This document shows positions 1 through 6,897 of a stretch of DNA of 17,096 nucleotides, one piece after another. The number at the start of each line of letters is the position of its first letter. The first letter of the stretch is position 1. The translations under genes were made by a program, and so were the position numbers. The stretch covers positions 1-17,096 of the forward strand of contig CAJZGD010000019.1 in NCBI GenBank assembly GCA_915275065.1, given 5' to 3'. The notes beneath the pieces are model-generated. The model ran no database searches and was not told where the DNA came from. It worked only from the letters and a program-made list of their open reading frames with translations. This stretch comes from an uncultured Corynebacterium sp. Lineage in GTDB: Bacteria; Actinomycetota; Actinomycetes; Mycobacteriales; Mycobacteriaceae.

Positions 1-189
1 GTGGCTGCATACGCCACGGTCGCGGCCGATAATATGATGACACTTCACGCTGCAGTGATTGCCTTAGATGGTAGTGCTGTGCTTCGCGCGACCGCCGTTG
101 GGCCGATGGATACCGCCCAAAACCTAGGGATGACCGTCGCACACACGCTTTTAGATGATGGCGCTTCCTCACTGCTTACCGCATCATGA
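1..189 (+). CDS. hemC: Porphobilinogen deaminase (hydroxymethylbilane synthase), C-terminal end
   Basis: This is the last 62 codons of a gene that starts before the window. HemC polymerises four porphobilinogen units into hydroxymethylbilane in the cytosol. The visible part matches the C-terminal alpha/beta domain of the family: an AAYA segment at its start, a beta strand with the LDGSAVLRA pattern, then helices with LGMTVAHTLLDDGA, where the family typically has 'lG..la..Ll..Ga'. The GTG at base 1 is an internal valine codon, not a start; the dipyrromethane-binding cysteine and substrate arginines lie upstream of the window. The stop TGA at 187-189 shares ATGA with the hemD start, so the two are probably translationally coupled. 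Identification rests on this short end plus the hemD-hemB context. Confidence 0.88.
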   Translation: MAAYATVAADNMMTLHAAVIALDGSAVLRATAVGPMDTAQNLGMTVAHTLLDDGASSLLTAS

Positions 190-968
190 CCCTACCGTTA
201 CATGGTTGGAAAGTTGCGGTATTGCGCAGCCTAGAGCAATCACACTCATTAATAACCCGTCTGGAAACTTATGGCGCCGAGGTCATAAGCATTCCCACCA
301 TTCGTATTGTGCCCCCTACTGATCTCACACAGCTCCACCATGCGGCCAGTCAGCTGAGCGCAGGTACCTACGAGTGGGTAGTATTCACCAGCGCAAATGC
401 GGTCCGTTGCATAGTAGACCACATGACTGGTCCCCTAAGCCCACAGACCCGAGTAGCCACAGTTGGGCGTGCTACCGCTCGTGTGGCGCAGCAGTACCAT
501 CTTGATCCGGTTTTGCAACCACCGGTAACCAAGCAAAATGCCTTGGGTCTCCTTGAGGTGTTTGAGTCGGCAGCGTCCTGGCCGGAAGATCATCGTAAGA
601 TTTTAGTTCCCCATGCCAACATTGCCCCATCAACGCTGGTAGATGGGCTTAAAGCCCAAGGGTGGGTTGTGGATGATATTATTGGCTACCGCACTATTGT
701 TGCCGATCCACCCCCACCGAGCATTCACGGCTTATTGACGACTGGACAAATCACCGCAATCTGTATCACTTCAGGCTCCACTATTCGTAATCTCGTCACG
801 ATCGCGGGACCCCCACACCCCCAAACACTGCTAGCATGCATTGGGCCATCTGCTGCAGCCGCTACGAAAAAACTAGGATTGAAGGTAGCAGTAGTGCCTG
901 AGGTTTCGGAAGCAGAAGCTCTGGCTGATGCGTTAGCTGCCTATGCGCAGCAGAAACTTCAACCCTAA
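186..968 (+). CDS. hemD: Uroporphyrinogen-III synthase
   Basis: The 260-aa product is the right size for a single-domain HemD (about 250 aa), which inverts ring D and cyclises hydroxymethylbilane to uroporphyrinogen III in the cytosol. Visible signatures are an N-terminal VAVLRS..Q..SL..RLE..GAEV.SIPTIRI strand-helix pair (residues 9-43), VVFTSANAV near residues 65-73, ATVGRAT near 90, a second domain with ITSGSTIRNL near 198, and a closing IGPSAAAATKKLGL stretch followed by VVPE. The ATG overlaps the hemC stop by four bases (ATGA). Unlike the longer actinobacterial HemD proteins that carry an N-terminal uroporphyrinogen methyltransferase (CobA/SUMT) domain, this one has no such domain. HemD sequences diverge strongly, so the call leans on length and position as well as motifs. 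Confidence 0.9.
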   Translation: MTLPLHGWKVAVLRSLEQSHSLITRLETYGAEVISIPTIRIVPPTDLTQLHHAASQLSAGTYEWVVFTSANAVRCIVDHMTGPLSPQTRVATVGRATARVAQQYHLDPVLQPPVTKQNALGLLEVFESAASWPEDHRKILVPHANIAPSTLVDGLKAQGWVVDDIIGYRTIVADPPPPSIHGLLTTGQITAICITSGSTIRNLVTIAGPPHPQTLLACIGPSAAAATKKLGLKVAVVPEVSEAEALADALAAYAQQKLQP

Positions 969-988
969 GCATAGGGATCACACCCTAT
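963..988 (+). promoter_or_regulatory. Mutually exclusive small hairpins between hemD and hemB
   Basis: Three alternating complementary blocks are visible: CCCTA at 963-967, ATAGGG at 971-976 and CCCTAT at 983-988. The middle block can pair with the left one (5 bp, 4-nt loop) or the right one (6 bp, 6-nt loop), but not both. The left arm overlaps the hemD stop. The stems are short, so a regulatory role is only a suggestion. Confidence 0.25.
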
Positions 989-1015
989 CAGGCAGTACTT
1001 TTACGGGAGGTAAAC

Positions 1016-2038
1016 ATGACTGATAACTATGAGCCGACTAATAGTGGTTTTCCCCTGCGTCGACCACGTCGACTACGTACCACCCCCACAATGCGGGATA
1101 TGGTGGCTGAGACTCATGTTGCTCCAGCAGACTTCATTTATCCGCTTTTTATCGCAGACGGCATCACGGCTTGTCGAGAAATCTCTTCAATGCCAGGCCA
1201 GTATCAGCACACGATACATACCCTGAAAACCATTGTGGAACAATCAATTGATGCTGGTATTCGGTGTATAGATTTATTTGGTGTGCCTCTTGACTCCGAT
1301 AAAGATGCTTGTGGTTCCCAAGCGTGGAATGAAACTGGAATCTTGAATACCGCAATCGCGGAGCTCCGACAAGAATTCGGCAACGATATCCTCATCATGG
1401 CAGATACCTGCCTGGATGAGTTCACCGACCATGGTCACTGTGGGGTACTTGCCGAAGACCGGTGGGGAAACGCCTACGTTGACAACGATAAAACGCTTGA
1501 ACTTTACCAAAAGATGGCGGTTTCCCAGGCTGCTGCGGGGGCACATATAGTAAGCCCATCAGGGATGATGGATGGGCAGATTGCGCACATTCGTCAAGCA
1601 CTTGACCAGGCCGGTTACCAGGATGTGGCGATCATGGCGTATTCCGCGAAATATGCTTCAGCGTTTTACGGGCCGTTCCGGGAGGCAGTCGGTTCTTCCC
1701 TTGATGGGGATCGTCGGGCGTATCAACAAGACCCGGCGAATTTAAAAGAATCGCTCTTGGAAGCAAGCCTTGACATTGCTGAGGGGGCAGATTTTGTTAT
1801 GGTTAAACCAGCAATGCCTTACCTTGACGTGATCGCAGCAGTAGCACAGCGATCATTAGTGCCAGTTGCTGCATATCAAGTCTCTGGTGAGTATGCCATG
1901 TTGCATGCTGCTGCTCGCAATGGGTGGTTAAATCTTGATACTGTCATAATGGAATCATTAACCTCAATTAAACGAGCGGGGGCAAATCAAATACTCACCT
2001 ATTTTGCGTTGGATGCGGCAAGGATGCTTCGCTATTAA
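1016..2038 (+). CDS. hemB: Delta-aminolevulinic acid dehydratase (porphobilinogen synthase)
   Basis: HemB condenses two molecules of 5-aminolevulinate to porphobilinogen. The 340-aa length is normal. The Schiff-base lysine is K264 in VMVKPAMPYLD, and the second active-site lysine is K212 in MAYSAKYASAFYGPFRE. The metal loop reads ADTCLDEFTDHGHCG (residues 129-143): C132 and C142 are present, but the middle position of the three-cysteine zinc site of enzymes such as E. coli HemB (DxCxC) is D134. RRPRRLR near 15-21 is the usual basic N-terminal arm. The start is well supported by GGGAGGT at 1005-1011, four bases before ATG. It lies 47 bases after hemD and is probably cotranscribed with it. A strong AT-rich hairpin begins inside its stop codon. 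Confidence 0.97.
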   Translation: MTDNYEPTNSGFPLRRPRRLRTTPTMRDMVAETHVAPADFIYPLFIADGITACREISSMPGQYQHTIHTLKTIVEQSIDAGIRCIDLFGVPLDSDKDACGSQAWNETGILNTAIAELRQEFGNDILIMADTCLDEFTDHGHCGVLAEDRWGNAYVDNDKTLELYQKMAVSQAAAGAHIVSPSGMMDGQIAHIRQALDQAGYQDVAIMAYSAKYASAFYGPFREAVGSSLDGDRRAYQQDPANLKESLLEASLDIAEGADFVMVKPAMPYLDVIAAVAQRSLVPVAAYQVSGEYAMLHAAARNGWLNLDTVIMESLTSIKRAGANQILTYFALDAARMLRY

Positions 2039-2067
2039 TAAACTAATAATAAGCTTGTTAGTTTATT
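2037..2067 (+). terminator. AT-rich hairpin at the end of hemB
   Basis: AATAAACTAA (2037-2046) pairs perfectly with TTAGTTTATT (2058-2067); one G-U pair and two A-U pairs extend the stem inward to about 13 bp with a 5-nt loop. The left arm overlaps the hemB stop codon. There is no clear T-tract after it, so it may be a weak terminator, a 3'-end stabiliser or an operator-like dyad. Confidence 0.45.
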
Positions 2068-2103
2068 GCTAATATCCTAAATAAGTCATGATGGAATTGC
2101 TCG

Positions 2104-2109
2104 TATAAA
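2104..2109 (+). promoter_or_regulatory. Candidate -10 element for the membrane-protein gene
   Basis: TATAAA lies after the hemB hairpin and about 30 bases before the chosen start at 2137. It would place a transcript start near 2116, just ahead of the SD at 2118-2126. No convincing -35 hexamer is seen at 17-18 bases, which is common in corynebacteria. This is a low-certainty call. Confidence 0.3.
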
Positions 2110-2136
2110 AATGTGCAGAGAGGAAGAATAGACTTG

Positions 2137-2847
2137 GTGAACTCACCTAATATCACCGATCCGCCAGCCTCGACGGGGCGAAGGCGGCGTTCTTCCACGT
2201 CCAAAAAACGCTTGTTGAGTCCGAATACTAAGACACCGAAACATGCCCAAACGGATAATGGAAGACGAGACATAAAGGATGAGCTGGGCCGACCAGAAAC
2301 CGTTGTGTTAGCCGTAAAGGCGTGGGCGTTTGGCCTGTTCTTTGAAGTAATTCATCAGATCATTGAAGTTATAGAGGGGATTCTCAATCGGGAAGAAAAG
2401 GCCCACCTGATAATCCAAATTATGAGTGACTCACGGCTTCTTTCCGACGCTACACAGCAGTTGGGTGATGTGGTAATCGGCATCATTAAGGGGGCTGTAG
2501 CAATAGTTTTTGTTGGCGTTATTTTTGCGCTTGTAAATAGCTTTAATAAAGCCACGAAACGGGCTTTTTGGGCTCGGTGGGGCCTTACTTGTTATGGGTT
2601 GTGGCTGGGGGGACGAATAGTTTTTGTTTATAATGACATTAGCAAGATTCCGGCTAGCTCATTGTTAATGGTGCTTTCTGCCATTGATGGGGCAGTTGTT
2701 ATTACGGTTGGTGTCATTGCGTTAGTGGCGGTTGTTTTGGGTGCGCGTGATGACTCCCTGAAATGGGTGGGGGAAACTCCTGTAGGATTTTCACCGCCGC
2801 CTAATGGCAATGGGCATGATGACAAGAAAGATGATCGCAAAGAATAA
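2137..2847 (+). CDS. Uncharacterised four-helix membrane protein
   Basis: I do not recognise a named family. The 236-aa product begins with about 50 polar, strongly basic residues (GRRRRSS and SKKR near 14-25), expected to be cytosolic. Four hydrophobic stretches follow, at about residues 55-78, 109-135, 143-166 and 172-202, and then a short hydrophilic tail rich in Pro, Asp and Lys. No signal peptide or catalytic motif is evident. GTG at 2137 is chosen because GAGAGGAAG (2118-2126) sits about 10 bases upstream; TTG at 2134 is an alternative, and GTG at 2113 would lie before the SD. It is between hemB and the P-type ATPase-like gene, so a role tied to heme precursors or to that ATPase is conceivable, but only from position. 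Confidence 0.8.
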   Translation: MNSPNITDPPASTGRRRRSSTSKKRLLSPNTKTPKHAQTDNGRRDIKDELGRPETVVLAVKAWAFGLFFEVIHQIIEVIEGILNREEKAHLIIQIMSDSRLLSDATQQLGDVVIGIIKGAVAIVFVGVIFALVNSFNKATKRAFWARWGLTCYGLWLGGRIVFVYNDISKIPASSLLMVLSAIDGAVVITVGVIALVAVVLGARDDSLKWVGETPVGFSPPPNGNGHDDKKDDRKE

Positions 2848-2867
2848 CAAATACAACGCATGTTAGT

Positions 2868-2877
2868 TCAGCGCTGA
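2868..2877. promoter_or_regulatory. 10-bp perfect palindrome downstream of the membrane-protein gene
   Basis: TCAGCGCTGA is a perfect palindrome, flanked by ATG (2860-2862) and CAT (2879-2881), which lengthen the symmetry. It could be an operator, but nothing ties it to a known regulator. Confidence 0.2.
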
Positions 2878-2905
2878 GCATATTTGTCCAGCCTTATCCC
2901 CTGAT

Positions 2906-2944
2906 TACCGCCATTGGCAGCAGTGTAGTGCCATAATGGCGGTA
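2906..2944. terminator. Strong hairpin between the membrane-protein gene and the P-type ATPase-like gene
   Basis: TACCGCCATT (2906-2915) pairs perfectly with AATGGCGGTA (2935-2944). After a two-base bulge (2933-2934), GGCA (2916-2919) pairs with TGCC (2929-2932), leaving a 9-nt loop. The stem is GC-rich but is followed by TATTACG rather than a T-run, so it could be a factor-dependent terminator, an RNA-processing element or an operator. Confidence 0.5.
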
Positions 2945-2974
2945 TATTACGTTCAACCACCATCTAAGAAGCCA

Positions 2975-2994
2975 GGGTGTTGCGGCAACAACCC
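2975..2994 (+). promoter_or_regulatory. Short leader hairpin before the P-type ATPase-like gene
   Basis: GGGT+GTTG (2975-2982) pairs with CAAC+ACCC (2986-2989 and 2991-2994) around a 3-nt loop with one bulged A at 2990. It is the second hairpin in the 200-base gap and ends about 53 bases before the ATG at 3048, so it would lie in the leader if transcription starts upstream. Confidence 0.35.
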
Positions 2995-3047
2995 CCTAAG
3001 ACGTTTACATATTGGTTTTTGCAGTATTCATTGGGAAGGATGACATC

Positions 3048-5684
3048 ATGGCGGAAACCCCCGCAGCGGCTAATGTTCCGGATTCTGCCGATCGCATCTC
3101 ACATGCGACATACACATCCGTATCTAGTGCTATATCACGGGCAAAACAGGCCGCAGCAGATGCTGGGATTAACACAAACGATATTCATACCCATGGATTT
3201 CCCGAAGAATATTTCCAAGGTCGAACCTCTTTTGCTTTTGAACTTACTGGGTTAGACAGCGCCACCAGCATCGGAGAAATCGAAGAAGCTTTAGAACGGC
3301 TTCATGGTGTGAAAGCTCGCATTGTTTATACATCCAACATGGCGTGGATTTCTGCAAATCGCGGTGTGGACATTTCGGCACTAGTAGGCATCTTTAAAAA
3401 CTATGGTATTGAAGCAAATTTGACTGATTCGTCGTTACGTCGTCGAATGGCTTGGTCCGACGTGGAGGAAGGACGTTATAGGAGGTCACGGCGTCGACAC
3501 CGGCGTAAACATTTAGCCGAGCAACACTTTTTGCATAAGCAAGCAATTGAAGAAGAAAAACAGCTAGAATACCTGCGCAAATCTGGTTTCCTTGACGGGG
3601 CAGAACAACGATTTGTCCATAAAGAACCTACAGATGTGCTCTTTACCGCCCGGAATCTTATTACTAGGTGGCGGCTGTTTGTCAGCGCATTCCTCACCCT
3701 TCCGGTACTCGTGATTTGCTACATGCCGAGTCTGCAATTCGACTATTGGCAGTGGTTTGTTGCTCTTCTCAGCATTCCCGTCGTAACTTATGGCGCCTAT
3801 CCCTTTCACCGGTCATTTATCGGTGGGCTTCGACGAGGCATGTCTGCACTCGATGGTGCCAGCTCGGTTGCTATCACACTCGCGTATTTATGGTCACTAG
3901 CGCTCATTATCTTCACTGATGTAGGGAAAATATCATACCGTAGTGACTCTGAACTTTTTGCTATCAAATTAGCGGCATTCGAAAATGGTGCGCTATTTTT
4001 CGATGTTGCTTGTGTTATGACGTTTTTCCTATTGGCTGGTCGAATTTTTGTGCGTAGGAGTCGGGCAAGTCTTCCCGTGGAATTATCCCAGTACAAGCCG
4101 GTTCCTAACAGCACTGTTACGGTAGTGAAAAAGCTACGTAATAATGGCAAGGCAATAGAACAGGCAGTGCCAATACAAAAGCTCAATGTTGGTGATGACA
4201 TTATTGTGCCTGCTGGTGCTATCATCCCTGTTGATGGGGTGGTTATTGGTGGGTCATCGATCATTGATGCGTGTGTTCTAGGGCTGGGAAAAATCGCCAC
4301 CAAAGTGAACGGCAAAGTTTATGCTGGATGTGTCAACGGCGAAAAAGCACTAAAAATTCGGGTCGTTGCTACAGGCCATCGTACCTGGCTAGCTGCGGTT
4401 TATCGGTGGGTGGCTATTTCCTCAATAAACCAAGACCACTCCGATGCTCTTGCGACAAAAACTGCATCATTTTTAGTCCCAACAGCCATAGCTATCGCAT
4501 TCACGGATTTTAGCCTTTGGGCGCTTGCCACCAACAACGTCAACCAGGCATTCGCCACAGCACTCGCCGTTTTAGGATGTGTGGCGCCCGTAGCATTGGC
4601 GGTTTCTGCATCCGTTGCTATGCGTCAAGGTATCGAAAATGCGGCGCGGAAAGGCGTGCTTATTCGAGATGCCCAAACAGTTCGCAGGCTCGATCAAGTC
4701 GACACTATTATTTTCAACCGGGTGGGGGCACTGAGCGAAGGCGAAATGACAGTGGAAACGGTCACCGCTGGTCGCGGTGAAAACCCCGACCTTGTACTTC
4801 GTGTCGCAGGCGTGCTCACGCTGGAATCCGACCATCCTGTGTCCCGGGCGTTAGTGCGTGCAGCCCGAGAATTGCGGGATTCGTCCTCTAACAGCTCTAT
4901 CCCGGGTTGGATTGAGGTAAGCCAGATTGAAGTTGATGAACTTGGTAGTTTCACCGGTCTTATTGAAATTCCCATGAAGGATTCCGAAGGACATGTGGAA
5001 AACCGTAGTGTAGAAGCGAAACTATGGCGACCTAGGAACCTTTCCGACCTGCAAGGTAGGTTAGCCGCCGCAGCAGTATCTGATGGCACTCCAATAGTGG
5101 TTCGGTGGAAAGGGAAAGACCGTGGCGTCATTACCCTACGCGATGATCCAAAACCTGATGCCACAAGTTCTGTAGACCAACTTGAAGCAATGGGCATTGA
5201 AACCATGATGCTGAGTCGCGACACCTATCCAGTTGCGCGTCGTTATGGTGATTCGGTGGGGGTTTCTCACGTATTAGCCGGTATCCAACCTGGGCAGAAG
5301 GAACAAACCGTCCGCAGCGTACATAACCATGGTGCGGCCGTGGCAATGGTTGGTGACGATAGCGTGAACGGCTGTTTCAGGGTTGCATCTGTAGGCGTCA
5401 TGGTTGGGGCAATGAGTAGCCTCCCGAATCCTTCCCACTTAGAAGATACCGCCGCAGACGTGGTATTACTCGATGGTAAAACCAGCCCAATCCCTTGGCT
5501 TTTCTCTGGTGCGCGACGCATGAACCGGCTCATCCAAAGTAACTTCCTGTTCGCATGGCTGTACAACGGTGTCGCCATTATGGCCGCATGCCTGGGATTA
5601 TTGCATCCTATGCTTGCGACCGTGTTGATGCTGGCATCATCACTGTTGATTGAATTCCGATCCACGCTATCTCGAACCTTCTAA
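3048..5684 (+). CDS. Catalytically degenerate P1B-type ATPase homologue (predicted pseudo-transporter)
   Basis: The 878-aa product has a full P1B (heavy-metal) ATPase layout: an HMA-like ferredoxin fold (about 60-128), an Arg/His-rich linker (130-165), paired helices (205-340), an A domain (380-445), the M6-equivalent helix (500-525), P/N domains (540-790) and two last helices (825-870). Known catalytic signatures are missing. The HMA CxxC is SATS (71-74). TGES of the A domain is GLGK (412-415). The CPC metal site is CVA (511-513). DKTGTLT is NRVGALS (557-563), so the phosphorylated Asp is Asn557. TGD is SRD (723-725), and GDGxND is GDDSVN (769-774). The N-domain His-Pro (H596-P597) survives. 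The frame is long and intact, so this is not an ordinary decayed gene. ATG at 3048 is chosen for GGGAAGGA (3033-3040), 7 bases upstream. No ATP-driven transport is expected; a heme or metal regulatory or scaffold role is inference. Confidence 0.9.
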   Translation: MAETPAAANVPDSADRISHATYTSVSSAISRAKQAAADAGINTNDIHTHGFPEEYFQGRTSFAFELTGLDSATSIGEIEEALERLHGVKARIVYTSNMAWISANRGVDISALVGIFKNYGIEANLTDSSLRRRMAWSDVEEGRYRRSRRRHRRKHLAEQHFLHKQAIEEEKQLEYLRKSGFLDGAEQRFVHKEPTDVLFTARNLITRWRLFVSAFLTLPVLVICYMPSLQFDYWQWFVALLSIPVVTYGAYPFHRSFIGGLRRGMSALDGASSVAITLAYLWSLALIIFTDVGKISYRSDSELFAIKLAAFENGALFFDVACVMTFFLLAGRIFVRRSRASLPVELSQYKPVPNSTVTVVKKLRNNGKAIEQAVPIQKLNVGDDIIVPAGAIIPVDGVVIGGSSIIDACVLGLGKIATKVNGKVYAGCVNGEKALKIRVVATGHRTWLAAVYRWVAISSINQDHSDALATKTASFLVPTAIAIAFTDFSLWALATNNVNQAFATALAVLGCVAPVALAVSASVAMRQGIENAARKGVLIRDAQTVRRLDQVDTIIFNRVGALSEGEMTVETVTAGRGENPDLVLRVAGVLTLESDHPVSRALVRAARELRDSSSNSSIPGWIEVSQIEVDELGSFTGLIEIPMKDSEGHVENRSVEAKLWRPRNLSDLQGRLAAAAVSDGTPIVVRWKGKDRGVITLRDDPKPDATSSVDQLEAMGIETMMLSRDTYPVARRYGDSVGVSHVLAGIQPGQKEQTVRSVHNHGAAVAMVGDDSVNGCFRVASVGVMVGAMSSLPNPSHLEDTAADVVLLDGKTSPIPWLFSGARRMNRLIQSNFLFAWLYNGVAIMAACLGLLHPMLATVLMLASSLLIEFRSTLSRTF

Positions 5685-5724
5685 ACTGGGTTCAACAATC
5701 AAGAATCAAGCCATATCGGACTCT

Positions 5725-5759
5725 CCAATGGACTCATAGCTCCGATGAGTAAGCATTGG
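5725..5759. terminator. Two-part hairpin between converging genes, candidate bidirectional terminator
   Basis: CCAATG (5725-5730) pairs with CATTGG (5754-5759); inside it ACTCAT (5732-5737) pairs with ATGAGT (5745-5750) around a 7-nt loop, with a 1x3 internal loop between the stems. It lies between the ATPase-like gene end (+) and the DUF222-like gene end (-), where a shared terminator is expected. No T-run follows on either strand. Confidence 0.45.
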
Positions 5760-5772
5760 TGATGCCCCAGGA

Positions 5773-6837
5773 TTAGGCCACTTGCTTCGTCGAAGGCTCT
5801 GAGGCTTTCCCTGTGGGGACTTTCGAGGCTTTCGGTGCCACCGGTTGCTCTGATGCCTCCGGCGTCTCTAATACCTGTGGCATCCCCTGCGATGCCCCCG
5901 ACATTTCTGGTGTATTCAAGACGTCAGTGGCGCCAGAATCCGAATCTGGAAGCTCTTGAAGCGCATCCGTATTCGCATGTGTTGGGGTTGTGGGAGTCGT
6001 GGGCATCATGGGGGTCAACCCCAACGCTTGCAGCTTAGCAAGTGACGTGTGGCGGATAGACTCCGCAACATCTGGAAAATCATCTGCATTATTGACCGTA
6101 AAAGTGCCCAATCCTTCAATCGTTAAAGCACCATTGTGATCCGTGGCGCCTAGAAGAGTAACCGGCGGATCCGCCAAGCGAGTCACATAATCATGGAGGA
6201 ACTCCTCCACAGGCTGCTTCGCATAGGCAGCCGCGGCCGTAATATAGCGGTGAAAACCAATAGCATGCTCCTTAGCAATCCGTAAGGTGAGCTCCGTAAC
6301 TCCGCTCGGCAATTTGGTCACAACAACCGGTTTGTCCTTGTTTGCTCGCGTTTGGACACGTTTTCGTGCCTGTGCTTCGGCTTTCTGCCGTGCCTTCTCG
6401 TCCACCTTGATCCGTGCCTGAATCAGCATCGACCGCAAGGATGCGGGGGTGATCCATTCCGGTTCAGTGCACAACGCATGAAGCTGTGGCTTCATTTGCT
6501 TCAACTGTGCTTTTGAAAGCCCGGTGAGGTGCTTGCCAATGATCGCCAGGCGAGCAATGTCAATAGTGCCATTTTTATGAATGGCCGCGCAGATGGTGGG
6601 GTAGCGGCGCAGCATTGTGACCGCCGTGATGACATAAACCGCGTGAGCCTTCACCACACCAAATGTGCTCATGATAAGGGCACACAGTGTGGTTTGGTTG
6701 AGATTCTTTTTCTTCTGCGTCATCGCCAACAAGTGGGTGAAGACCTCCCGATTATAGTTACATGTTGCGGCCTGCATGTTCGGCAATTCGGCAGGGTTTT
6801 TCTGCTGGCGCTGACGATTGTGGTTGCGATGGGACAT
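5773..6837 (-). CDS. DUF222-like (13E12-type) protein without an HNH domain
   Basis: The 354-aa product is best read as a divergent DUF222 domain, from helices around residues 60-205: VVKAHAVYVITAVTMLRRYP, then NGTIDIARLAIIGKHLTGLS, then VDEKARQKAEAQARKRV, the order seen in actinobacterial DUF222 proteins. DUF222 proteins usually end in an HNH nuclease; here residues 225-260 form a small unrecognised module, and the rest (275-354) is Pro/Thr/Ala/Ser-rich with a near-repeat VLNTPE (306) and VLETPE (322). No HNH His/Asn pattern is seen, so nuclease activity is not expected. The N-terminus is basic and polar with no signal peptide. The start ATG at 6837 has AGGAG 10 bases upstream (6848-6852 complement). 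It follows the 544-aa gene by 60 bases on the same strand, so the two are probably one operon. The DUF222 call is by pattern only. Confidence 0.8.
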   Translation of the reverse strand: MSHRNHNRQRQQKNPAELPNMQAATCNYNREVFTHLLAMTQKKKNLNQTTLCALIMSTFGVVKAHAVYVITAVTMLRRYPTICAAIHKNGTIDIARLAIIGKHLTGLSKAQLKQMKPQLHALCTEPEWITPASLRSMLIQARIKVDEKARQKAEAQARKRVQTRANKDKPVVVTKLPSGVTELTLRIAKEHAIGFHRYITAAAAYAKQPVEEFLHDYVTRLADPPVTLLGATDHNGALTIEGLGTFTVNNADDFPDVAESIRHTSLAKLQALGLTPMMPTTPTTPTHANTDALQELPDSDSGATDVLNTPEMSGASQGMPQVLETPEASEQPVAPKASKVPTGKASEPSTKQVA

Positions 6838-6897
6838 GATGATAGTGCTCCTAACACTGTATTTGAGGGAAAACTTTGGGCGTCGAAAAGCAAAAGG

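Noticed and set aside
3012..3047. Upstream TTG start for the ATPase-like gene
   Set aside because: The SD at 3033-3040 points to ATG 3048; the extra 12 codons would include the SD itself.
3806..4315. 169-codon minus-strand frame inside the ATPase-like gene
   Set aside because: The + frame has continuous P-type ATPase similarity across it.
4716..4718. Sequencing error as the reason for the Asp-to-Asn change
   Set aside because: One base could explain N557, but the other five signatures are also changed independently, so a single error cannot account for the pattern.
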